64,000 bases of DNA, taken from contig NZ_CP036259.1 of the NCBI RefSeq assembly GCF_007641255.1, forward strand, positions 3,412,501 to 3,476,500, in the 5' to 3' direction. The position numbers were made by a program, and so were the translations under genes. The notes under the pieces were generated by a model. The model had not been told where the DNA came from. It was given only the letters and a program-made list of their open reading frames with translations, and did no database searches. This DNA is from Sporomusa termitida (lineage in GTDB: Bacteria; Bacillota; Negativicutes; Sporomusales; Sporomusaceae). Positions 1 to 8,111 of this stretch are shown one piece after another. The first letter of the stretch is position 1; the number at the start of each line of letters is the position of its first letter.

Positions 1-23
1 CCTGCCTCAATAATAATAAAGTT

Positions 24-912
24 TTGCTGTATTCTGCAATACTGTATAAAAAAAGAATCGGGAGTAGTGATAATGAATTGAAATCAATAAAGCGTTATAT
101 TTATAGTTTAAGGCGCTTATTGGGGATAGTTGTTCTGCTGATGTTATGGGAATTTTTGCCGCGAATGAATGTTGTGGATAAAAATTTTCTGCCTCTTTTT
201 CAGTGGTTGTAGCTACTTTTTGGCAAATCCTGTTGTCCGGCGAATTAGTTGAGCACATTTTTGTTAGTTTAAAACGGTCAGTGGCCGGTTTTTTTCTGGG
301 AATTGGCCTGTCTGTACCGCTGGGCTTTGCTGTCGGCTGGTTTAAACAGGCCGAATTTTATATTGACCCCATCATCCAGTTGTGCCGGCAAACATCTACC
401 CTGGCACTTTTACCGGTGTTTATGCTGGTGTTTGGGATCGGTGAATTGTCCAAAGTGGCCATTGTGTTTTTGGGCGTATGGTCGGCGATTCTGTTAAATA
501 CCATAAACGGGGTAAAAGGAGTTGACCCTTTGCTGATCAAGGCGGCAAAATCCATGGGTTCCTCTCAGCTCACCATATTTTACAAAGTGGTTTTTCCGGC
601 GGCGCTGCCCTCAATTATTACGGGAATCCGCCTCAGTGCCACCTCTTCCATTTTAGTCCTGATTGCGGCGGAAATGATGGGCGCCAGTTCAGGTTTAGGT
701 TATCTGCTGATGGATACACAGCTTAAGTACCTTATACCGGGTATGCCAAACGGGCGCAGACGGCACGGGCAACGATGGATACACAGCTTAAGTACCTTAT
801 ACCCAAAATGTATGCAGCCATTATGACGATGTCGATCATCGGCATCATTGTCAATTATGTGATTGTTTTCTTTGAAAAAAAAGTATCCCGTTGGCGACGC
901 CAGGAAATATAA
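24..912 (+). pseudogene. NitT/TauT-type ABC transporter permease, broken
   Basis: Remnant of an inner-membrane permease of the SsuC/TauC family, paralogous to the intact permease at 2568-3350. Shared segments include SGEL, FRQ/CRQ, LPVF, GELSK and the EAA-like stretch around KSMG. The frame is lost twice. Near 195-203 a base appears to be missing, so the N-terminal part (TTG start at 24) and the main part (from 203) are in different frames. At 709-803 a 65-bp duplication shifts the frame again before the last segment, which resumes at 775 and ends at TAA 910-912. With both lesions repaired it would be a full-length permease of about 270 residues. The upstream genes of its operon lie outside the window, and the exact start is uncertain. 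Confidence 0.8.
709..803 (+). repeat. 30-bp direct repeat pair from a 65-bp duplication/insertion
   Basis: An identical 30-bp stretch beginning gatggatacacagcttaag occurs at 709-738 and 774-803, separated by 35 bp of unrelated sequence. The 65-bp offset is not a multiple of three and breaks the permease frame. The second copy continues into the genuine 3' end of the gene. Confidence 0.9.
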
Positions 913-1374
913 CCCCATTGCCCGGACAGGTTTAAATTAAATGTCATCGCGGAAAAAGCGGTGTTGGGCGGTACGCTGCGTTGTTTTAAAACAGAGATTG
1001 CCGAACAGGCCGGCGAACTGATTGAACAGACTGTGAAAGCCATCTCCTCACTGCATGGGGCCCAGTATCAGTTTTCCTTTGCCAGAGGCCTGGTTCCGTT
1101 GATCAATGACGCTACAGCGGTTGACCTCCTGACCAGCGCTGCCAGGGAAATTGCCGGCGAGCACAGCGTTGTGCCGGTGCCGCAAGTGCTGCTGGGTGAA
1201 GATTTTTCTTTGTATTGCCAACAAGTTCCGGCCGCATTTTTTGTTTTGGGGACAGGCTTCGCGGGGCAAAAAAATTACCAGCTCCATCATTCGAAATTCA
1301 ACCTGAATGAGGCGGCGCTGGTGGTTGGAGCCTCGGTGCTGGCCAATGCAGCACTCGCTGCTTTGCGTAAATAA
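913..1374 (+). pseudogene. M20 family amidohydrolase, C-terminal fragment
   Basis: Only the C-terminal third of an M20 (amidohydrolase/carboxypeptidase) protein remains. It is readable from about 931 with the NVIAEKAVLGGTLR segment, which in this family lies in the lid domain. It continues to GEDFSLY and the final LHHSKFNLNE segment that normally supplies metal-binding and active-site residues. There is no start codon or N-terminal metal site. The fragment is in the same frame as the last segment of the preceding permease and begins directly after its TAA, so a deletion has joined the two remnants. The intact M20 gene of this window is at 8112-9419. A short internal start at 961 (GTG) could exist, but the product would lack the catalytic core. 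Confidence 0.75.
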
Positions 1375-1634
1375 CGGCACTGGCAAATGACTCACGGGGA
1401 CGGTTCGAAACTGCTGAAAAAGTGCCACTCGTCCTCGAATACATACTATATATAGTTGTCCAATATAATTTCATTCTCAATATATTGTAGGAAATCGGTT
1501 TTAATATTGACTTTTTCAGTGGTTACGGACGGTTCTCTTGAGTCATTGCATGCCTTTTTAGCGTACTTATATTCCACAAAAGTCAGTAAGAACGGGGACA
1601 TAGTTCCTGTCCCCCTGTCCCTGTCCCCCTGTCC
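1375..1634. repeat. gene-free stretch with REP-like GGGGACGGTTC / CCTGTCCCC pieces
   Basis: No gene is visible. The stretch holds several copies of a GC-rich word family: ggggacggttc near 1397, acggacggttctc near 1525, and ggggacatagttcctgtcccc near 1595 followed by two further ctgtcccc units. The same words recur at 6803, 20756, 20813, 22648 and 47011. They resemble REP/RAYT-type intergenic palindromes. No transposase for them is visible in the window. Confidence 0.55.
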
Positions 1635-2462
1635 CTAGAATAACCGTTCACCGTCCGAACCATGGCGGCGCATATGCACCCACCTTTTATAGCGGGGATC
1701 CTCCGGATTTTTACTGATAGTCTCTTTTTCCTGCAAATACAAACCAATATCAGTGCTGTTAAAAACCTGCCGATCCTCACCTACCGGACAAACTTTGGCA
1801 CAAACTCCACAGGGATAACGATGCTCCTGACGCAATTGCGCGTGATAGCGCGCGCAGGCATGTTTATCCATCAGGGCAATGAGTTGATCGTCACGGCTCG
1901 TAAAGGCCTGGGTTGGACATAGCCTTTGACATACCCGGCATTTAGTGCACAAATCGGTTGCCAGAACATCATCAGGCGCAATTTTCAGCCGGGTAAATAC
2001 CGAAACATATCTCACCCTCGGTCCGTACTGCCGGTTAAGCAGCACGTGGCTATAGCCGATTGTTCCCAGGCCCGCATATTTGCCGGCAAACACATGACTA
2101 AACGCCGCTACCGGCTTGTTCACCAATACCTGAATATCACCATAAGCATCACGGGGCATAAATATCGACCCATGGCCTTTTTCCGTTAAATACACGGCCA
2201 GCCGGTAAGCAATCTGATCAAGCAATTTATTGGTGGTGTCATATAATTCGACATAGTTGATTGACGGCGTTGTTTCAATGATCGGTAATAACACCGGAAC
2301 GCCCAGGACAATGACCGTATTGGTCTCAGGCCAGATGGCTGCAGGTCTGTAAGCGGCTTCTACTTCATTGTATTCATCCCAGCGCGAGGCCGGAGCAAAC
2401 CCAATCAGGTTCGCACCAAGCTTCCGTGCGTATTTGCTAATTTGCAGCTTAGTGATTGCCAT
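1635..2462 (-). CDS. QueG-like 4Fe-4S double-cluster protein
   Basis: Soluble iron-sulfur protein of about 275 residues with two ferredoxin-type motifs in the C-terminal half: CTKCRVCQRLCP near residue 180 and CGVCAKVCP near 220. The N-terminal half resembles the epoxyqueuosine-reductase (QueG) fold, but the protein is shorter than true QueG (about 370 residues) and lacks its C-terminal repeats, so a tRNA-modifying role is not claimed. The ATG at 2462 is preferred over the in-frame start 36 bp upstream because gggag lies about 10 nt before it. It follows the ABC permease with a 105-bp gap and is probably the last gene of that operon. This suggests an electron-transfer or reductive step on the imported compound, which is an inference from position only. 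Confidence 0.7.
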   Translation of the reverse strand: MAITKLQISKYARKLGANLIGFAPASRWDEYNEVEAAYRPAAIWPETNTVIVLGVPVLLPIIETTPSINYVELYDTTNKLLDQIAYRLAVYLTEKGHGSIFMPRDAYGDIQVLVNKPVAAFSHVFAGKYAGLGTIGYSHVLLNRQYGPRVRYVSVFTRLKIAPDDVLATDLCTKCRVCQRLCPTQAFTSRDDQLIALMDKHACARYHAQLRQEHRYPCGVCAKVCPVGEDRQVFNSTDIGLYLQEKETISKNPEDPRYKRWVHMRRHGSDGERLF

Positions 2463-2567
2463 ATTAAACTCCCTTCCCTTGCCGGTAACGGGCAACATGC
2501 AGGCTTTTTGCGCTTGCTGCCGCCAACGCTCTCGTCAGAACGCATTCGATCAGCGTTTTTTCATTCT

Positions 2568-3350
2568 TTATTCACCAACAGAGACATCCTGCTTCCAATT
2601 AGTAAAGAACTTTTCAATCAGCTTTAAAACATAATTAATGCCCAGACCCATAATGGCCAGACTGACAATACCGGCATACATTTCCGGGATATTAAAGGTC
2701 TCCTGCGAATACATAATAAGATATCCCAGGCCTGCCGTAGCGCCAATCATCTCTGCCGCTACGAGCGCCATGACGCAATAAGAACCGCCCAGCCTGATGC
2801 CGGTAAAAATATCAGGCGCCGCTGCCGGCAGAATGACTTTCAGAAAAATAAAACCCTGCGATGCCCCCATCGATTTTACCGATTGAACGACAAGCCTGTC
2901 AACATGTTTTACGCCATGGCTGGTATTGAGCAGAACCGGCCAGAGCGAAGCCCAGAAAATAATGATCGTTTTCGATAACTCACCCACGCCAAACAGCAGG
3001 ATAAACACCGGAAAAAGCGCAAATGCCGACATCTGCCGAAAAGACTGGAACAAGGCGTCCAGAAATCTTTCGATTCTTTTGAAGTAGCCGATAAATAAGC
3101 CGAATATCGTACCAACTATGACCGACACCGCCATTCCAATCAGCACGCGCTGCAGGCTGATCAACAGATGCTTGGCAAGCTCGCCGCTGTGAAAAAGTCC
3201 GATCATTGCCTTGTACACCGCTGAAGGAGGGCTTAAATAAGTAGAGTTTACCCAGCCGGCCTGCGGCGCTATCTCCCATAATGCCAGAAACAGGATAAGA
3301 CCTACTGTCTTTTCAAAGGAGCTGCTGAACAGATCAGCCAGTTTTTTCAT
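2568..3350 (-). CDS. NitT/TauT-family ABC transporter permease
   Basis: Inner-membrane permease (about 260 residues, six predicted hydrophobic helices) of the nitrate/sulfonate/taurine import family. The cytoplasmic EAA-type loop around VKSMGASQGFIFLKVILPAA contacts the ATPase. The ATG at 3350 lies inside the last codons of the upstream ATPase gene (17-bp overlap), with a gggtga-like ribosome site. Translational coupling favours this start over the upstream in-frame extension. The substrate cannot be read from the permease; taurine, alkanesulfonates, nitrate, thiamine precursors and guanidine-type compounds are all handled by relatives. Confidence 0.88.
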   Translation of the reverse strand: MKKLADLFSSSFEKTVGLILFLALWEIAPQAGWVNSTYLSPPSAVYKAMIGLFHSGELAKHLLISLQRVLIGMAVSVIVGTIFGLFIGYFKRIERFLDALFQSFRQMSAFALFPVFILLFGVGELSKTIIIFWASLWPVLLNTSHGVKHVDRLVVQSVKSMGASQGFIFLKVILPAAAPDIFTGIRLGGSYCVMALVAAEMIGATAGLGYLIMYSQETFNIPEMYAGIVSLAIMGLGINYVLKLIEKFFTNWKQDVSVGE

Positions 3351-4167
3351 GGTCTTCACCCTCTTTCGACCCGGTTTGCAAACGCTGCGCTTTGCTGACT
3401 TCATCTTTAATAAGTTCCCAGGCATACTGCCTGATCCGGGCAAATTCGGCTGAGTTGCGGATTTCCTCCGTCCTGGGGCGTGGTAGCGGCACTTCAATGA
3501 TTTCCTTAATCGTGCCCGGCCTCGCCGTCATAACGGCTACCCTGTCCGACAACAGAATCGCTTCATCAATGCTATGCGTAATGAAGACAATAGTTTTCTT
3601 GTCTGCTTCCCAAATTTTAATTAATTCGATTTGCAAGGTTTCCCGCGTTTGCGCATCTAGGGCAGCGAAAGGCTCGTCCATTAATAAAAGATTGGGCTGA
3701 TAAGCCAGTACCCGGGCAATGGCAACCCGTTGGCGCATGCCGCCCGATAATTGGTGAGGATACTGATTGGCAAAGGCCGACAGCCCTACCAAAGCTAAAT
3801 AATGCCGGGCAATGGCTCTGCGTTCTTTTTTGCCGATATTGCGAATTTCCAGGCCCACTTCCAAATTCTCCAGCACCGTCCGCCAGGGCAATAACGCGTA
3901 ACCCTGAAACACTAGGCCGCGATCAAAGCTCCGGTCTTTTACCGGCTGACCGTCGACCAGAATCTCTCCGCCGTCATGCTGATCCAAACCGGCCAATATA
4001 TTCAAAAAGGTGGATTTTCCGCAGCCGCTCGGTCCCAGGATTGACAAAAATTCCCCTTCGCGAACCTGCAAATTGAAGTCATCCAGAACTACCAGTTTCT
4101 CTTTTTTTCCTGAATTGCTTTTTACCTGAAATTCGCGGCAAACCTGACTGGCCTGTATCTTGGTCAT
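3334..4167 (-). CDS. NitT/TauT-family ABC transporter ATPase
   Basis: ATP-binding subunit of 277 residues. Walker A GPSGCGKST is at 45-53, the signature LSGGMRQR starts at 140, Walker B LLLMDEP is at 160-166, and the switch histidine lies in FITHSIDEA near 198. These mark an active ABC ATPase closest to the SsuB/TauB/NrtD group. It follows the substrate-binding gene by 23 bp and overlaps the permease gene, giving the order binding protein - ATPase - permease - Fe-S protein. All catalytic motifs are intact. Confidence 0.92.
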   Translation of the reverse strand: MTKIQASQVCREFQVKSNSGKKEKLVVLDDFNLQVREGEFLSILGPSGCGKSTFLNILAGLDQHDGGEILVDGQPVKDRSFDRGLVFQGYALLPWRTVLENLEVGLEIRNIGKKERRAIARHYLALVGLSAFANQYPHQLSGGMRQRVAIARVLAYQPNLLLMDEPFAALDAQTRETLQIELIKIWEADKKTIVFITHSIDEAILLSDRVAVMTARPGTIKEIIEVPLPRPRTEEIRNSAEFARIRQYAWELIKDEVSKAQRLQTGSKEGEDHEKTG

Positions 4168-4190
4168 AACAAATGCTGCTCCATTCTGAT

Positions 4191-5186
4191 TTATTTCTTT
4201 GCGGGATTGAAGTCATTGGTATAAATCTGTTCAGGCGTCACCTGACCCGGAGCAAGCTTATTCGCGGCAACCAGCCGGTCAATCCAATATTTTACCCCGG
4301 CTTCCGGCACAAGCTGGTCCGGATAAAACTCATACATCTCCGCTTGATTGACATCAATATTAAACCTTTTGGCCATGATGGCCCTGGCTTCTTCCTGATG
4401 CTCGTTATTCCATTTGGCTGTTTTAATCAGGATTTCCGTCAGCTCTTTTACCGCTTCCGGATGCTCTCTGGCGAATTTGCCATTAACCGAATACGGACAC
4501 ATACCACTTAATCCCTGGTCAATATCATAATCACTGAATAATAATGTAAACTGCGCGGTATTGGCCGCAGTCCGGCCCGAAGCCGGCGGATGGATAATGG
4601 CAATATCGGTATCGCCGCGCAGCAGCGGAACTTCCTGCTGATCTTCCGGTGCAGTCTTAAAATTGATGCTGGCCGGGTCAGCGCCGTTCTCCTGCAGATA
4701 CTTCTTGGTTACATATTCCGAGCAGGCGCCGAAGCTGTTCAAGCCAATGGTCTTGCCGGCAAAATCTTTTATGGATTTGATCTCTGAATCTGCTTTGACA
4801 AAATATTTCATATGCGGCCATTGCTTGGTAGACTGGCTGCCGGCGGCAAAAATCTTAATATCAGCGCCGCTGGCCACTGCGGCAATGACGACCGGAGTAT
4901 GGCGTGTCGCTATGTCAATCGATCCATTAACCAGCGAGGGAATTACCTGTCCGGTAGCCAACTTGCCGATATATTTGGGCCGTACACCGGCATCTTTAAA
5001 ATAGCCCAGTTCATCGGCCAGATAAATAAAATCATAATAAACCAGCTCCGGATACTTAAATTCCACGACCTGCTTCTCGCCTTTCTGCGCCGTCTGCTTT
5101 GCCGTATCGCCACCGCAGCCGGCGATAAGCACACTGAGGATAATTGCAATAACTCCGAGGACAGCCATCTGTTTGATTTTACCCAT
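4191..5186 (-). CDS. NMT1/SsuA-like ABC substrate-binding lipoprotein
   Basis: Extracytoplasmic solute receptor of 331 residues. The N-terminus is a lipoprotein signal (positive MGKIKQM, hydrophobic core, lipobox VLIAGCGGD), so the mature protein is expected to be anchored at Cys24. The rest resembles periplasmic binding proteins of the NMT1/THI5-SsuA group: an early FKYPELVYYDFIYLADELGYF stretch, then a Gly-rich ligand hinge. It is the first gene of the operon and lies behind a long leader carrying a promoter (5423-5451) and an intrinsic terminator (5302-5344), which suggests regulated read-through. Ligand unknown. Confidence 0.9.
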   Translation of the reverse strand: MGKIKQMAVLGVIAIILSVLIAGCGGDTAKQTAQKGEKQVVEFKYPELVYYDFIYLADELGYFKDAGVRPKYIGKLATGQVIPSLVNGSIDIATRHTPVVIAAVASGADIKIFAAGSQSTKQWPHMKYFVKADSEIKSIKDFAGKTIGLNSFGACSEYVTKKYLQENGADPASINFKTAPEDQQEVPLLRGDTDIAIIHPPASGRTAANTAQFTLLFSDYDIDQGLSGMCPYSVNGKFAREHPEAVKELTEILIKTAKWNNEHQEEARAIMAKRFNIDVNQAEMYEFYPDQLVPEAGVKYWIDRLVAANKLAPGQVTPEQIYTNDFNPAKK

Positions 5187-5301
5187 TTCATCATCTCCCC
5201 CATTAAATTAGGTCTGTGAATAACTCACCGCTTTTGACATCACCTGGGTTCCTGCAACATTAAATACCAGGCTTTCGCCGGGCGTCAGCAGTGTTGATCG
5301 C

Positions 5302-5344
5302 AAAAAAAGAAAAGGCTAAAGATGTCAAAACATCTTTAGCCTTT
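5302..5344 (-). terminator. Leader terminator/attenuator of the ABC operon
   Basis: A perfect 14-bp inverted repeat (aaaggctaaagatg at 5311-5324, its complement at 5331-5344, 6-nt loop) is followed on the minus strand by a TCTTTTTTT tract. It lies between the strong promoter at 5423-5451 and the binding-protein start at 5186, so transcripts must pass it to express the transporter. No known aptamer was recognised in the roughly 70 nt before it. Confidence 0.75.
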
Positions 5345-5354
5345 AGCTTATTTG

Positions 5355-5408
5355 CTAATCAACCAAATGAATTTGTTTGCCGTTACGTTGCAGTATAAAG
5401 TTTTTCAT
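5355..5408 (-). CDS. possible 17-codon leader ORF in the ABC-operon leader
   Basis: ATG at 5408 reads MKNFILQRNGKQIHLVD and stops at TAG 5357-5355, just before the attenuator stem. The predicted transcript start (about 5416) leaves only about 8 nt of 5' sequence and no clear ribosome site, so translation would have to be leaderless. It may be chance. It is listed because leader peptides commonly sit in this position relative to attenuators. Confidence 0.25.
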   Translation of the reverse strand: MKNFILQRNGKQIHLVD

Positions 5409-5422
5409 AATCTTGTGAATTC

Positions 5423-5451
5423 AGTATACTATCAATTACTCTCCATGTCAA
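5423..5451 (-). promoter_or_regulatory. sigma-A promoter of the ABC operon
   Basis: On the minus strand TTGACA (5451-5446), a 17-bp spacer and TATACT (5428-5423) form an almost perfect vegetative promoter. Transcription would start near 5416, giving a 230-nt leader before the binding-protein gene. Confidence 0.8.
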
Positions 5452-5520
5452 TTCATGTCAGCGGGTGGATGGAACGGGGGGGTAAGTAGCCCGGAGGAGT
5501 TCCACCCCCAGGCTCTCTCA

Positions 5521-5554
5521 GAACCGTACTTGAGCCTCTCGACTCATACGGCTC
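5521..5554 (-). other. group II intron domain V
   Basis: A 34-nt hairpin on the minus strand starts GAGCCGTATGAG and ends CAAGTACGGTTC, the standard catalytic domain V pattern of bacterial group II introns. A domain VI-like hairpin (agcctggggg...ccgggct) follows. This is the best-preserved ribozyme segment. Confidence 0.85.
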
Positions 5555-5557
5555 CCA

Positions 5558-6265
5558 TCATCTAATCATTGGAATAATTCCCATTTGCCAGTGGCTGAAA
5601 AGACTAGGTTCACACTGCGCTATTTTTGCCAACCAGTTTTGCGCTTGCTTTGGGCGGCCATTGACTCGCTTGTACTTCTTTGCTACCCATCTAATTAAGC
5701 TCTGGTTTAATTTTTGCAGGATTGGATACATCGCAGACCTATAGAAGCGGCCATAGTAGTTAACCCAGCCTCTATAATCTTCGTCTTATCTGGATGAAGT
5801 TCAAGTCCGCATTCTCTAAATCGCTGGTCTAGTTTACCGAGTAGCTTTTTTGCCTCTTCTTTGGTTTTGCAGTGGATTATTCCATCATCTGCATATCTTG
5901 CCCATGGATTTTGTGGATTGTTTCGCGCCATCCATTTATCAAATGCATAATGCATAATTAGGTTCGCTAGTACCGGACTAATTACCCCGCCTTGTGGCGT
6001 TCCCGCTTTTCTCACCATTATTTTTCCATCTGCTGTTTCAAATGGGCTTGCTAACCATCTCCTGATGTACAATATTATCCACTTACAATCCGTATGTCTC
6101 GTTACTGCCCGCATGAGTAGCTCATGGTCTATCGTGTCAAATAAGGCCTTGATATCATACTCCAATACCCAATCGTATTCCGGCTGATCCCTTGTTCGCT
6201 TTTACCTGTTCGTATGCTTGTTTTACTGCTTCTCGGGGAATTACAAACGATTTTGTTTTGTCCAT
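5558..6265 (-). pseudogene. ltrA: group II intron reverse transcriptase/maturase, internally deleted
   Basis: The start ATG at 6265 has a gggagg ribosome site and reads MDKTKSFVIPREAVKQAYEQ, leading to the KANKGSAG segment of the N-terminal domain. The reading then jumps to YDWVLEYDIKALFDTIDHELL, so the residues between (RT-0 to part of RT-3) are missing and the frame changes. The middle keeps GTPQGGVISPVLANL and the catalytic YADD. A second frame loss follows DKTKII, where the text skips to GWVNYYGRFYRSAMYPILQKL of the C-terminal maturase (X) domain, ending at TGA 5560-5558. At least two deletions make it non-functional. Confidence 0.85.
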
Positions 6266-6956
6266 TAGTTCCTCCCTATTGGTTGACCAATTTTCAAAAC
6301 CAGATAACATGGCTCCTTCGCTCCGCTTTCATTTCAAAAGTTTCCTCACTACTACGAGCTATTCCGCCCCTATACCCCGCATCCGTACTTTCCTCCTTTG
6401 CGGGGTCTCCGCTTGGAGTTTTCCTTTCTCATCAGGGTCGTAGGTTCCCACGTTCCTAACTAAAGCCTGTACCACATTCACGCCGCCTCTATACCGGTCG
6501 CCCTCTGGTCGGTAATCAGGTTTCCTCCAGACTCTTCCCAGGATACCTGTCTGCTCCTGGTTTTGACGACTCCTGCAAGTTTCGATACTTCAACAGCGGT
6601 TCATTTTTATTCGTCTCCATTGGCACTTACCTGACAAACTCTTAGTTCGCCTTTTCCGTAACGCTCACTACCATGGCTTTTGTCCACAGCAGCTTACGGT
6701 GGTTTGAGTCCTCCACCTGAATGGCGGTTCGGAGGGCCTTCCTCCATCTCTAGTTAAGCTTAGCGATGCTTGTTGTTCTCAACCATCGCCTTCGTGGCGC
6801 ACGACAGGTCATTTGTCCCCAAAAAGCTCTGTTAAATGACAAACAGGGAGCGCCTGGCCGTCATACCGATAAAACCAGTTACAAACCCCCGATATTACCG
6901 CGGTTATCCCATAAAAAGGCAGCATTGATGTCTATGCCACTGGCAGGTGCAGCCAT

Positions 6957-7103
6957 ATGACTGCCGCTAGCATAAACCACCAGATCAGTGAACTGCATTT
7001 GGTAAGAAACGTGCAAAATATCATACGCGAACATTTAGGAGCAGTCCTTGCTGATGTCCTAACTAAGCTGTCCTTACTAATGGATCAGGATAACAACGAT
7101 TAA
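6957..7103 (+). CDS. small hypothetical ORF or gene remnant (48 aa)
   Basis: ATG at 6957 overlaps the stop of an upstream open stretch as ATGA and encodes MTAASINHQISELHLVRNVQ followed by an amphipathic helical sequence ending LLMDQDNND. Amino-acid use looks protein-like, but the ribosome site is weak (aggtg) and no family is recognised. The stop-start overlap suggests remnants of two coupled genes. The rest of 6820-7350 shows no gene. Confidence 0.3.
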   Translation: MTAASINHQISELHLVRNVQNIIREHLGAVLADVLTKLSLLMDQDNND

Positions 7104-7211
7104 AATACACATAATAGAGAGTCCAACCAACGCCTAAATTGTAGTCCAGACTCGTCACAGAACACCTATAAGAAACTGCTGCAGCTTTTGCTTTTTTGTT
7201 TTTTAATACAT

Positions 7212-7249
7212 AAAAAAACACTCCCGGTCCGATCATAAAACGGGGAGTG
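7212..7249 (-). terminator. intrinsic terminator downstream of the LOG gene
   Basis: On the minus strand CACTCCC (7249-7243) pairs with GGGAGTG (7225-7219) and is followed by TTTTTTT. A separate hairpin without a T-tract (agcccgccaa/ttggcgggct, 7330-7350) sits directly after the stop of the LOG gene. Confidence 0.6.
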
Positions 7250-7356
7250 ACTCGCAAGCGGCGAAGCCTTTTTTTCTTTTTAAGGTGTGTAGCTGCCAAT
7301 TAAGCCTCAAATTCTTCCGTCAATACGACAGCCCGCCAAATTGGCGGGCTTAGCGT

Positions 7357-7944
7357 TTAATCCTCCACAGCGGTAAGCCACCGCGGTGCAAACACAGGTG
7401 GCTCATAGGAATCAATATAATCTAAAGCCGAAGAAATATCACCGGTCACAAAGTATAGTTCCTGGCATTCCGTTTTGGCAAATTGCTGAGCGATGATCGT
7501 CTCAAACTGTTCCAGCAGATTGTCATAGAAATGGTTGATATTCAAAATGGCAACCGGTTTATTATGATACTGCAGCTGCTTTAAGGTTATGATTTCCAGA
7601 ATTTCTTCCAGGGTACCGTATCCTCCCGGTAAGGCGATAAATGCGTCGGAACGTTCGTCCATAGCTGCCTTTCTTTCTCTCAGGCCTTTTGTGACAACAA
7701 GTTCATCACACCGGTCATATACAATTCCCTTAACATTTAATGCCGCCGGAATGATCCCGATAACATGCCCATGGTGCTGATGCACCGACCGGGCACAGGC
7801 CCCCATCAGGCCGGTGAGCCCGCCGCCAAACAGGAACAAATGCCCTTTCGCTGCAATTTCGCGGCCCAAAGCTGTGGCTGCATCGAAATAAACCGGATCG
7901 ATAGCCCAACTGGAAGAACTATATACGCAAATAACTTTACTCAT
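7357..7944 (-). CDS. LOG/TIGR00730-family Rossmann protein
   Basis: Protein of about 195 residues with the two family signatures: GGGLTGLMGA in the N-terminal third (nucleotide-binding loop) and PGGYGTLEEI with the catalytic glutamate in the middle. Characterised relatives are cytokinin-riboside 5'-monophosphate phosphoribohydrolases that release a base from a nucleoside 5'-monophosphate. In bacteria without cytokinin metabolism the physiological substrate is usually unknown. The ATG at 7944 is chosen because the conserved MSKVICVYSSSS begins there with gaaggtag upstream. It appears to be a single-gene unit. Confidence 0.85.
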   Translation of the reverse strand: MSKVICVYSSSSWAIDPVYFDAATALGREIAAKGHLFLFGGGLTGLMGACARSVHQHHGHVIGIIPAALNVKGIVYDRCDELVVTKGLRERKAAMDERSDAFIALPGGYGTLEEILEIITLKQLQYHNKPVAILNINHFYDNLLEQFETIIAQQFAKTECQELYFVTGDISSALDYIDSYEPPVFAPRWLTAVED

Positions 7945-8111
7945 CGCTACCTTCTCCATTTTGCCAAAGTATAAAAAGCGCAAACACCTATTAAACTACC
8001 ACCGTCTGTTCAAACTGTCCACAGCCGGCTTGTCTGTGCGCGAGCTAACATACCGCCGCAATCTATACAGTCATATTATATACATTATTTCACACTAATT
8101 ATAGATAGGAT

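Larger units (their letters stand above)
5482..6802 (-). mobile_element. degenerate group II intron
   Basis: On the minus strand the 5' end is GTGCGCC at 6802, matching the GUGYG intron start. It is followed by about 540 nt of ribozyme sequence, an internally deleted LtrA-type ORF (6265-5558), a domain V hairpin (5554-5521), a domain VI-like hairpin, and a 3' end at about 5482 (ttac). The 1.3-kb element is shorter than intact bacterial introns (about 1.9 kb or more) because the ORF has lost its centre. The 5' exon (aaatgacctgtc) matches an intergenic repeat present uninterrupted at 20756-20774, so the intron entered a REP-like palindrome. The 3' boundary is less certain than the 5' one. Confidence 0.8.

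Noticed and set aside
7063-7299. 78-codon minus-strand ORF with TTG start
   Set aside because: It runs through the intrinsic terminator at 7212-7249, has no ribosome site, and its product begins with a poly-basic run encoded by the T-rich tract.
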